From assembly GCA_020532365.1 (NCBI GenBank), contig JAJBBL010000192.1, positions 1-5,750 of the forward strand: a stretch of DNA of 5,750 nt, read 5' to 3'. A program made the translations under genes and the position numbers. Below, in pieces: positions 1 through 5,385 of the stretch. The notes beneath the pieces are model-generated. The model was not told where the DNA came from. It searched no databases and was given only the letters and a program-made list of their open reading frames with translations. The first letter of the stretch is position 1. Every line of letters starts with the position of its first letter. This DNA is from Candidatus Cloacimonadota bacterium (GTDB lineage: Bacteria; Cloacimonadota; Cloacimonadia; Cloacimonadales; JAJBBL01).

Positions 1-62
1 AAAGGCTTAGGTAAATACCTTTCACATCTTATGATTCCCAATAAAGCAGCATAGATCTATAT

Positions 63-109
63 TCTACTTCATCCCCCTAGTGATTACTTCACAAAGGGGG
101 AACAGTAGA
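63..109. other. Imperfect inverted repeat (possible hairpin)
   Basis: Two paired blocks are visible. TCTAC (63-67) pairs with GTAGA (105-109), and CCCCCT (73-78) pairs with AGGGGG (95-100). They are separated by a small internal loop, with a 16-nt apical loop. The G/C-rich core stands out in AT-rich DNA. No T-run follows on either strand and it lies about 450 bp beyond gene B's stop, so it is not a classical terminator for that gene. Its role is unknown; it could be a mobile-element end or an RNA hairpin. Confidence 0.35.
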
Positions 110-189
110 GGATCTATTACTACCACCTTGTTCATTCAACATACCCATTCACATATCCTTACAAACCAATAACATACAAACAACAACCT

Positions 190-227
190 ACAAATGACCG
201 AATAGGTAGAATAAGAACTTGAAATGA
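190..227. repeat. Flank repeat, copy 1 (partner at 3253-3290)
   Basis: This 38-bp stretch begins ACAAATGACC and ends TGAAATGA. It matches 3253-3290 without gaps and with about six mismatches by eye. A shorter shared string (AATAGAAAGG) follows in both places. It lies about 330 bp beyond gene B's stop codon; its partner lies about 350 bp beyond gene A's stop. The matching position suggests that the 3' flank was duplicated together with the gene. Confidence 0.6.
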
Positions 228-341
228 AGGCCTTTCTCTGTTTAGTGTACGAAACCACTTAATGGGAATCTGAAAAATAGAAAGGTTTAATGGAGATATA
301 GTTCTGGCTTGGTATCTTGATAATCAAAGAAGTAATGTATC

Positions 342-546
342 ATGAACAGTTTTTCCACCTCCGATATATTCACCATTGCCCTAGGTTTGAATGAGCCTTT
401 CGTTAAGAAACCCCTTTTATATCATTCGTTGTTGCTAATTTGGGGAGCTACTTATATTGGATATTTATTTATACTACTACTAACTACAGCACTGGGCACT
501 ACAATAGAGGTCCTATCCCATAATTGAATGTGATAGTAGTTGTCAC
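342..546 (+). pseudogene. Probable decayed N-terminus of an ISL3-family transposase
   Basis: The reading frame from ATG 342 begins MNSFSTSDIFTIALGLNEPF. This resembles the start of ISL3-family transposases, which typically open with a short segment of the form (D/E)LFTxALGLxxPW.V. About 40 codons on, in another plus frame, the string LLILDIYL (451-471) is followed, after two stops, by RSYPIIECDSSC (508-543). That recalls the RG.R(F/Y).CP.C....C zinc-binding segment of the same proteins, with the first cysteine position now isoleucine. Order and approximate spacing agree with the family, but a frameshift, stops and a few extra codons intervene, and gene B's end cuts off the rest. The 61-codon open frame (342-527) has only a weak ribosome-binding site. 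Its tail (LLIWGATYIGYLFILLLTT) looks hydrophobic but is probably out-of-frame reading. A small membrane protein is the alternative. Confidence 0.35.
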
Positions 547-555
547 CACCGATTA

Positions 556-1332
556 TTACCAAAGTTTATAATAGGCACCATATCCGCCGGGCTTAACATC
601 AGGGTGTTCATACACTAAAACAGTCACATTATTCTTACCAGCGTTTTTCTTGAGGATTTGGTTAACCTTTCCAGCTAGATGTACCTCCTCTGTACTTACA
701 GTTTCAAGGCCTTGATATTTGCCCTTATTGTCAGCTACGAATTTGGATACACTTATTTTATTCCTATTAAAAAAGGTAATAGCGTTGCTCTCCATATATT
801 CATTTGTGAAACCCCATTCCAGGCCGTTATATATCCATTCTGTATCAATCATAATGACCCCTTCATATAGAAGAACAAACCTGTTTGGCACTGGCTCAGG
901 ATCAAAGTAGAAAGAGAGAGTTGTGTTATTTGCTAAGGTAGATATATCCCATCTATGGGCAGTTATTTGATTAGTTTTTAGATTGTAGGACGTACCTAAG
1001 TCATTACTCTTTCTTTCATCAAATTTCACGCTACTTGTCGAAGCATACCTAGCTGTAATAGTAAACTCCTTTTTTGCGGTAGGTAAGGTAATCGTTTGAT
1101 TGGTGGAAGTAGAAACATTAAGTCCTCCAACCCCCCCCCATTCACTCACCTCCCAGGTGAGGAAGACTGATCCACTTAGTCCTTGGCTTAGTTCTACTTG
1201 GCTTCCTCCTAAGTACTTCCTTTGACCAGTTTTTCCATCAAACTTGATCGCTGTCGAAGATGTCATAAAATCACCTTTGTGATCTCTCGATTTAGGAATA
1301 AGCACAACAAGATTTGGTGAAACCGAAATCAA
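556..1332 (-). CDS. Gene B 3' segment: R' and C-terminal beta module (258 aa as read)
   Basis: The third open piece, in the third frame. Homology to gene A starts slightly upstream of the nominal TTG start at 1332, with GKPTFGQ (1348-1368). Residues 8-97 are a diverged last repeat (R': RKYLGGSQVELS … VFLTWEVSEW … FTITARYA). The G9 tract at 1131-1139 encodes part of the WGGVGG turn after that WEVSEW. Residues 118-258 form the C module (HRWDIS … LSFYFDPEPVPNRFVLLYEG … IDTEWI … VTVLVYEHP … YYKLW). It matches gene A's HHWSVQ … YDPEAVGNHFVVFY … NTGWVG … VTVWVLESP … WKYKI in pattern but with low identity. That pattern recalls small calcium- or ligand-binding beta-sandwich modules of secreted proteins. 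There is no leader, so alone it would stay cytoplasmic. TTG 1332 follows AGAGG by 7 nt and overlaps the previous stop as TTGA, so weak coupled restart is conceivable. Confidence 0.65.
   Translation of the reverse strand: MISVSPNLVVLIPKSRDHKGDFMTSSTAIKFDGKTGQRKYLGGSQVELSQGLSGSVFLTWEVSEWGGVGGLNVSTSTNQTITLPTAKKEFTITARYASTSSVKFDERKSNDLGTSYNLKTNQITAHRWDISTLANNTTLSFYFDPEPVPNRFVLLYEGVIMIDTEWIYNGLEWGFTNEYMESNAITFFNRNKISVSKFVADNKGKYQGLETVSTEEVHLAGKVNQILKKNAGKNNVTVLVYEHPDVKPGGYGAYYKLW
1131..1139 (-). repeat. Poly-G tract (G9 on the coding strand) inside gene B
   Basis: Nine consecutive C on the plus strand, read as TGG GGG GGG GTT within codons for W-G-G-V on the minus strand. At the present length, both sides lie in one open frame with homology to gene A's R' module. 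Losing one G gives a TGA about 35 codons later; gaining one gives a TAA five codons after the tract. Such long G runs are well-known slippage sites for phase variation in surface-protein genes, and this one is striking in AT-rich DNA. Whether it varies here is inference. Confidence 0.85.
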
Positions 1333-2306
1333 TTGATTACCTCTTCTTTGCCCAAACGTTGGCTTCCCTTCCTTGTCCCTTCCTTGTCAATTTTGACGAT
1401 GTATGTCGCATCACCTGCATCGTTGCCGCTCAGTTTGAGTTCATATTCCCACGAACCATTACTCTCTTTAGGAATACCATTGATATTAAGAATTATACCG
1501 AATTCATCTCCAATCGAGATGCCACTAATTTTGCCATCACCGTCATCATAATTAATTTTAGTTTCTTCTTTATTACCAGAGAAATCAAGTTCTATCGTAT
1601 CTTCTTTACCCAGTGGGCCATCAGCCTTAAAAGCAAATCTTGCTATTACATCAATATCCTCATGAAGCGTTATAAGCTTCGTTTGCTCGTTTGTTTTATC
1701 AAGGCCATTGATTCTCTTGGCCTCTTCTATCCAGTGGTGAAACTCATACTTGTCATCATCACTATCTTGAGCCAATAAGGAGACTCTACTTCCCTTTAAA
1801 TAAACTTTATTAGTTTTCTTATCAATGTCATCAGCATCGACCTCAAATATGCCTTTGCCAAAACGATCAGCAGTTAGAGTAACTTTTACTGGACTTACAT
1901 CGATATTCTCATCGTCTACTTTCTGTCCAAATGTTGTCTTACCATCTGCTTCAACTTTAATTACGTACGTTGCATCTCCTGCATCATCATCTTTAAGTGT
2001 AAGCTCATATTCCCACGAACCTTTATCTTCCTTAGGTTCGGTGCCATCTTTGATTTTAAGGTCTATATCTAAACCATCTCCAATCGAGATGCCAGTCAAA
2101 TTGTCATCATCAGTTTCAGCTTTTTCTTTAATGCTGTTATCGAGATTAAGAGTATCTTCGGTGTATGCTCCCAGAGGCCCATTAGCTTCTTTGTAGAACA
2201 GTGTGGTCAATATGGTTGTAGCATCGATTGTTAAAGTAGTAAGCAGGCTCTTGTCATCGCTGTGCTGCTTGGTGCTTCCTTCTTTATTAACATACGCAGT
2301 GAACAT
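1329..2306 (-). CDS. Gene B middle segment: R1 end, P2, R2, P3 (325 aa as read)
   Basis: The second open piece, shifted relative to the leader. Homology begins upstream of ATG 2306, at VSIAPDAEQ (about 2306-2335), so 2306 is not a real start; no ribosome-binding site precedes it. Residues 43-129 are P2 (GPLG … TGISIGD … GSWEYELTL … DAGDATYVIKV … TFGQK). Residues 142-227 are R2 (VTLTADRFGKG … YLKGSRVSLLAQDSDDD … FHHWIEE … ARFAFK). Residues 230-310 are P3 (GPLGKEDTIELDFS … GISIGD … GSWEYEL … DAGDATYIVKI). After DKEG the frame runs out of homology (TRKGSQRLGKEEVIN, then stop) because of the 11-bp duplication. R2 and the start of P3 are about 70% identical by eye to gene A's R1/P2 junction. The segment is acidic and rich in D, E, K and T, as expected for an exposed repeat protein. 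Confidence 0.65.
   Translation of the reverse strand: MFTAYVNKEGSTKQHSDDKSLLTTLTIDATTILTTLFYKEANGPLGAYTEDTLNLDNSIKEKAETDDDNLTGISIGDGLDIDLKIKDGTEPKEDKGSWEYELTLKDDDAGDATYVIKVEADGKTTFGQKVDDENIDVSPVKVTLTADRFGKGIFEVDADDIDKKTNKVYLKGSRVSLLAQDSDDDKYEFHHWIEEAKRINGLDKTNEQTKLITLHEDIDVIARFAFKADGPLGKEDTIELDFSGNKEETKINYDDGDGKISGISIGDEFGIILNINGIPKESNGSWEYELKLSGNDAGDATYIVKIDKEGTRKGSQRLGKEEVIN
1348..1883 (-). repeat. Second internal P-R unit of gene B (R2-P3)
   Basis: This stretch codes for one R module followed by one P module and repeats, in diverged form, the unit at 1920-2440. Shared landmarks in order are: a YLKGS-type strand, an aromatic core, a 'TL' strand with acidic loop, GPLG, GISIGD, GSWEYEL, DAGDATY, and TFGQ. 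At DNA level it is closer to gene A's R1-P2 (about 4432-4980) than to its own neighbour; for example, the region at 1731-1802 is nearly the same as 4829-4900. Confidence 0.75.
1367..1388 (-). repeat. Perfect 11-bp tandem duplication causing a frameshift in gene B
   Basis: GACAAGGAAGG on the coding strand occurs twice head to tail (plus strand CCTTCCTTGTC at 1367-1377 and 1378-1388), with 2 further matching bases at one edge. Eleven is not a multiple of three, so the extra copy shifts the frame. Removing one copy gives D-K-E-G-K-P-T-F-G-Q, which matches the conserved end of every other P module here (DGKTTFGQK in gene B P2, NGNKTFGQK in gene A P2). This is direct evidence that the duplication is the lesion. 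It could arise and revert by replication slippage. Confidence 0.9.
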
Positions 2307-2440
2307 CTGTTCAGCATCTGGAGCAATTGATACGCTACCTTACTTCCCATCAAGTAGGATTTAGTCGATTTGCTGTTCACATGCAAATCGCCTACGGCAA
2401 GATCTCCCAGTCCCATTGGCTTTTCGGCTGTAAGCATTAC
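1920..2440 (-). repeat. First internal P-R unit of gene B (R1-P2)
   Basis: The R module here is strongly diverged: FHHWIEE is missing and replaced by FTAYVNKEG, and the end reads TILTTLFYKEANGPLG instead of VIARFAFKxxGPLG. P2 is well conserved with the other P modules. Gene A has no counterpart to this unit, so it is either an insertion in gene B or a deletion in gene A. The first frame break lies inside its R module. Confidence 0.7.
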
Positions 2441-2842
2441 CTTTTCTGTTGTTACAGGAACCATTTCAGTTACTGTTTTACCATCTTCCTCATAGGTGAA
2501 TCGTTGTTCGATTATGGTGCCTCCTTCATAATCAACATGCATGACATAACGAGTTTCATCGTTATCTACGAATTTTAATACGTAATTGCCTTTATCTGGA
2601 TCGTGATAAGGATCACGCTCATCGTAGATTAGGTTAGCTGGTTCAGGGCTGTTGTCTTTAACTACGACTTTCTTATCTTTTACTTCTATGCTAACTGGAT
2701 TACCACTTGAGTCTGTGGCAATGATTGTATCTCCCTCTTTGATAAATCCCGCTTCTAACCATGGGATCATGTCTGAACAGCTCACGATTGCAAAAGTGAG
2801 CATGAGAATAATGCTTAAAAATGTTCCTAATCGTCTCATCAT
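2231..2842 (-). CDS. Gene B 5' segment: lipoprotein leader, P1 and start of R1 (203 aa as read)
   Basis: The first open piece of gene B. Residues 1-21 form a short lipoprotein leader: MMRR, a hydrophobic core (FLSIILMLTFAIV), then S-C with Cys22 as the acylation site. From that cysteine on, the 14 residues CSDMIPWLEAGFIK are identical to gene A. Residues 37-134 form the first P module (DTIIATDSSGN … GNYVLKF … YVMHV … IEQRFTYEEDGKT). Residues 135-169 start R1 (VMLTAEKP … YLMGSKV). Homology stops at Val169 and about 34 unrelated residues (AYQLLQMLNRCS…) follow to the stop, so the true frame has been lost at about 2331-2340. If translated, it would give a short lipidated fragment carrying one P module. 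Confidence 0.7.
   Translation of the reverse strand: MMRRLGTFLSIILMLTFAIVSCSDMIPWLEAGFIKEGDTIIATDSSGNPVSIEVKDKKVVVKDNSPEPANLIYDERDPYHDPDKGNYVLKFVDNDETRYVMHVDYEGGTIIEQRFTYEEDGKTVTEMVPVTTEKVMLTAEKPMGLGDLAVGDLHVNSKSTKSYLMGSKVAYQLLQMLNRCSLRMLIKKEAPSSTAMTRACLLL
2325..2345 (-). other. First frame break in gene B
   Basis: On the coding strand the sequence reads GGAAGTAAGGTAGCGTATCAATT. Upstream the frame gives Y-L-M-G-S-K-V, which aligns with gene A's YLKGSKVSL; downstream the homologous frame is VSIAPDAEQMF. The frames are reconciled by one missing base (GTA-AGC-GTA, giving SKVSVSIAP) or by five extra bases (GTAGC next to GTA, giving SKVSIAP). There is no slippery heptamer or long homopolymer, so programmed frameshifting is unlikely. 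A one-base sequencing error cannot be ruled out at this site. Confidence 0.75.
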
Positions 2843-2844
2843 TT

Positions 2845-2848
2845 ACCT
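2845..2848 (-). promoter_or_regulatory. Ribosome-binding site of gene B
   Basis: AGGT on the coding strand, 5 nt before ATG 2839 and only 2 nt before ATG 2842. An in-frame TAA directly precedes the first ATG, so no longer N-terminus is possible. Spacing and alignment with gene A favour the second ATG (2839). Confidence 0.5.
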
Positions 2849-2908
2849 AACCAGAAGATGCATATTCGCCACAGCACTCAACGCTACGAACTATCTTACT
2901 GTAGTTCT

Positions 2909-2937
2909 ATTATCGTCATTTATCACCTTATTTATAA
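2909..2937 (-). promoter_or_regulatory. Candidate promoter of gene B
   Basis: Read on the minus strand: TTATAA (2932-2937) as a weak -35, a 17-nt spacer, then GATAAT (2909-2914) as a good -10. The -10 is about 67 nt before the start codon. The same two hexamers with the same spacing occur before gene A, inside a leader conserved over about 120 bp, which is the main support. The GATAAT call is firmer than the -35. Confidence 0.5.
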
Positions 2938-3252
2938 TTTTTCTACTTATTCACATTAGAATCGGGCAATATACCGCAAAAATATCTTTGTGATTCATAG
3001 CTTTAGTTTTGTAGTATTCATCTTATAATTATGTTTGAACCCTATCTCATAACGTATATTTTTCGGAGTTTTGCTAAGAAAGTTATGGTTCTTTGAGGTA
3101 CTAAAGCGATGGTAGTTCGCCCTCCTACTTTACAGAGAACATCGTTTATATTGCACACCAATAGACAAACACCTCTTTTGAAATCTTACAACAATCGATT
3201 ATTCTTCAAGGGTCTTTTACCACATACATGAAAGGGGAAAACTCTTAAACTC

Positions 3253-3290
3253 ACAAATGACCTAATTGGGAGCATAAGATCGTGAAATGA
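3253..3290. repeat. Flank repeat, copy 2 (partner at 190-227)
   Basis: Ungapped match of 38 bp with about six mismatches to 190-227, followed in both places by AATAGAAAGG and similar sequence. It lies behind gene A at nearly the same distance as copy 1 behind gene B, and marks the duplicated 3' flank. No function is evident. Confidence 0.6.
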
Positions 3291-3459
3291 ATATGACAAT
3301 TTCTACAATAGAAAGGAGTTATGTGGTAATAGCTGTTTTATCAAATGGATTTTAGATTATGAGGTAAACGGTGAGATAATGTAAATCTTAAAAGAGGCTT
3401 TACGTGCTTATAAAACCAAACGCCCTAAAATGTTACTCATCTTTGTATAGTAACCATAA

Positions 3460-3489
3460 ATTCACCTTCTCTATTAAAAGGTGGTGAAT
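3460..3489 (-). terminator. Weak candidate terminator hairpin downstream of gene A
   Basis: ATTCACCTT (3460-3468) can pair with AAG (3478-3480) and GTGAAT (3484-3489), leaving GTG bulged and a 9-nt loop. On the minus strand only a short TTTA follows, not a proper T-run, and it sits about 150 bp past gene A's stop. It could stop or stabilise the gene A transcript, but the support is thin. Confidence 0.25.
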
Positions 3490-3639
3490 CCCCGTGGGTG
3501 ATACGTTTGGAGAGAGGTAATGACAAGGACCATTGAAAATAAAAAACCAGTCTGGAAGTTGGCAATAAAAAGGTTAAGTTCTCCTATCTTACTAGCCCAG
3601 ACTTTCTTATGCCAAAACTTGTTTATAATACCTGAACTG

Positions 3640-5376
3640 TTACTGTATTATTTTATATTTCCATCCCGTTGTTGGGCTTCCTACAGGGCTTTCCAATACC
3701 CAAACTGTCACATAAGGATAACTTGCCTCTATTGATATTGAGTGAGAATTATTTTCAATCCCAGAAGGAACTCTCTTAAAATCTTTGAGATACGTTTTAT
3801 TATTGAATGAATAGAACGATTCTTCAGTTCCAACCCAACCAGTATTTAACACTCGCCTGTTTTTATAGAACACAACAAAATGGTTACCTACTGCCTCTGG
3901 ATCGTATTGGAATGCAAGGTTTTTTCCCGTTTGAACACTCCAGTGGTGTACCGTCACCTGATGGGAATTTGAATTTGCCATGGTCGTTCCAATAGCAATC
4001 TCTTCAAAAGGATACAAGCGAGTGATCGAATAAGTCGAATTAGAAAATTCAGGGCCAAACCACCCAATTACATTAGTATCTCCGATTACTGCTAACGTCA
4101 CATCCCTGAATCTCACTGCGGAGTTTCCATTATCGACATTCTCTATTGTCTCTTTAAGCAAGGATTCAGTATTGTCCTTCTCTATCTCCCAGTTAAGGAA
4201 GGTCACTTGATTGTCTTTAGTGTTGTACCCAAGAAGAACTTGCGAGTTACTAAGATATTTCGTCTCAGAGTCAAAGGCAAAAGGCGAGGAATCAATTTGA
4301 ACTTTCCCCGTAGTGCTAGTTTTACCTGAAACACCTGCCATGCCACCATCTACTTCTCCCACTTCCTTTGCATTAGCTCGGAGAGTTACTATTTTTGCCT
4401 TAACAGCAATTATATCATCTTCCCCTACTACTTTCTGTCCAAATGTCTTATTACCATTTTCATCGACGATGACTACATAAGTTGCTTTACCAGCATCAGG
4501 AACATCAAGTGTAAATGAATACTCCCATGAGTCGTCAGGATTTTTATTTGGTGGAGTATTGTCCTTATTTTTTAGCTTTATCTTGTTTTCATCATTTTCA
4601 CCAATTGAGATACCCTTTATCTTACCATCCTCATCATAATTAATTATCGTCTGTTCTTTAGTGCCACCACTGTTTGAAAAATCAAGTTCTATAGTGTCTT
4701 CAATCCCTAATGGACCAGCTTCTTTAAAAGCAAATCTTGCTATTACTTTTACATCATCATCTAGTGTTATAAGCTTCAAGGGTTCTGTTGACTTATCAAG
4801 TCCTTCGACTTTATCTTCCTCTTCTATCCAGTGGTGAAACGCATACTCACCATCATCACTATCTTGCGCTGATAATGAGACTTTACTTCCCTTTAAATAT
4901 GAGAATTTAGATTCGTTTTGAATAGTATTACCATTCACTCTCAGCATGCCGTTACCAAAAGGCTCAACTGTGAGCTCTATCCTTTTTATTGTTATGGGAA
5001 CCATTTCTGTAATAGTTTTGCCGTCTTTTTCATAGGTAAGGCGTTGTTCAATTGTGGCCTTTCCATCACTATCGACATGCATGACATAGAGAGCATCGTC
5101 ATTGTTTTCGAATTTAAGAACATAGTTACCTTGGTCAGGATTGTGGTCTAGATCTTGTTCATCGTAGGTAAGTTTAGTAGGAGTTGGACTTTCTGGAATC
5201 GTTATACCATCATCTACAACAGTAAGAGTTATGTTGTTACCACTGGAGTCTGTGGCAATGACCGTATCTCCCTTTTTGATAAACCCGGCTTCTAACCATG
5301 GGATCATGTCTGAACAGCTAGCGATTGTAAAAGTGAGTATGACAATAATATTTAAGAGTGCTCCTACCCTTCTCAT
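3640..5376 (-). CDS. Gene A: intact modular surface lipoprotein with InlB-like repeats (578 aa)
   Basis: A predicted lipoprotein exported by Sec and lipid-anchored at Cys21 (MRR, hydrophobic core, TIAS-C-SD). Modules in residues from ATG 5376: P1 36-132; R1 133-218 (LTVEPFGNGM … YLKGSKVSLSAQDSDD … FHHWIEEED … ITLDDDVKVIARF), resembling the divergent InlB B-repeat; P2 221-315 (GPLG … GISIGE … SWEYSFTL … DAGKATYVVIV … TFGQK); R' 329-441 (KYLSNSQVLLG … VTFLNWEIEK … VIGWFG); C module 476-578 (HHWSVQTGKNLAFQYDP … NTGWVG … WKYKIIQ), resembling a secreted beta-sandwich. No catalytic motif is seen; binding or adhesion outside the cell is the natural inference. A GTG 30 nt upstream is in frame but adds a charged, polar stretch before the leader, and the matching frame is closed in gene B, so ATG 5376 is preferred. 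The gene stands alone with its own promoter; no partner gene is visible. Confidence 0.8.
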   Translation of the reverse strand: MRRVGALLNIIVILTFTIASCSDMIPWLEAGFIKKGDTVIATDSSGNNITLTVVDDGITIPESPTPTKLTYDEQDLDHNPDQGNYVLKFENNDDALYVMHVDSDGKATIEQRLTYEKDGKTITEMVPITIKRIELTVEPFGNGMLRVNGNTIQNESKFSYLKGSKVSLSAQDSDDGEYAFHHWIEEEDKVEGLDKSTEPLKLITLDDDVKVIARFAFKEAGPLGIEDTIELDFSNSGGTKEQTIINYDEDGKIKGISIGENDENKIKLKNKDNTPPNKNPDDSWEYSFTLDVPDAGKATYVVIVDENGNKTFGQKVVGEDDIIAVKAKIVTLRANAKEVGEVDGGMAGVSGKTSTTGKVQIDSSPFAFDSETKYLSNSQVLLGYNTKDNQVTFLNWEIEKDNTESLLKETIENVDNGNSAVRFRDVTLAVIGDTNVIGWFGPEFSNSTYSITRLYPFEEIAIGTTMANSNSHQVTVHHWSVQTGKNLAFQYDPEAVGNHFVVFYKNRRVLNTGWVGTEESFYSFNNKTYLKDFKRVPSGIENNSHSISIEASYPYVTVWVLESPVGSPTTGWKYKIIQ

Positions 5377-5379
5377 TAC

Positions 5380-5385
5380 CCACCT
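5380..5385 (-). promoter_or_regulatory. Ribosome-binding site deciding gene A's start
   Basis: AGGTGG on the coding strand lies 3 nt before ATG 5376 (4-5 nt from its AGGT core). No comparable purine-rich site precedes the in-frame GTG at 5406. This, plus the lipoprotein leader starting MRR as in gene B, fixes the start. Confidence 0.6.

Larger units (their letters stand above)
1..341. other. Gene-poor flank downstream of gene B
   Basis: I see no convincing gene here. The stretch holds a small inverted repeat near 10-21 (AGGTA-AA-TACCT), the imperfect hairpin at 63-109 and the flank repeat at 190-227, listed separately. The remainder is AT-rich with stops in all frames. It lies behind the 3' end of gene B and leads into the probable transposase remnant that starts at 342. 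Confidence 0.6.
556..2842 (-). pseudogene. Gene B: frame-broken modular surface lipoprotein, paralogue of gene A
   Basis: Three overlapping open segments in three frames together make one protein homologous along its length to gene A. Dropping one copy of the 11-bp duplication at 1367-1388 and adding one base (or removing five) at about 2331-2340 gives a single frame of about 756-758 residues ending at the TAA at 556-558. Architecture: lipoprotein leader with Cys22; P1 (2441-2734); R1, divergent (2190-2440); P2 (1920-2180); R2 (1626-1883); P3 (1348-1619); R' (about 1042-1311); C-terminal beta module (556-981). R resembles the divergent InlB B-repeat; P is not a family I recognise. Of the two adjacent ATGs, the second (2839) fits better: it aligns with gene A's start and lies 5 nt after AGGT. 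A conserved promoter stands upstream. It may be a dead duplicate, a phase-variable OFF state, or a silent donor copy; the sequence alone does not decide. Confidence 0.8.
2843..3639. other. Intergenic region between gene A's end and gene B's start
   Basis: About 800 bp without a convincing gene. It holds gene B's leader and promoter (2843 to about 2967, matching 5377 to about 5511), the flank repeat at 3253-3290 and a hairpin at 3460-3489. The section 2968-3250 shows nothing I can assign. A plus-strand frame at 3520 (MTRTIENKKPVWKLAIKRL…) has an SD-like GAGAGAGG before it but runs antisense into gene A's conserved 3' end. I do not call it a gene. Confidence 0.6.

Noticed and set aside
342..527. 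Small membrane protein of 61 residues
   Set aside because: The hydrophobic tail is possible, but the start resembles an ISL3 transposase and a matching piece continues in another frame, so a remnant explains more. Not excluded.
1314..1778. Plus-strand 154-codon frame
   Set aside because: Lies fully antisense to the homologous P and R modules of gene B; its hydrophobic, phenylalanine-rich peptide is the expected shadow of acidic, lysine-rich coding sequence.
2325..2345. Programmed ribosomal frameshift joining the first two segments of gene B
   Set aside because: No slippery heptamer or stimulatory hairpin is apparent, and the second break is a tandem duplication, which points to mutation rather than recoding.
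3520..3735. Plus-strand 71-codon frame with an SD-like GAGAGAGG
   Set aside because: Its second half is antisense to the conserved C-terminus of gene A and the peptide shows no recognisable motif. The SD-like string is likely chance.
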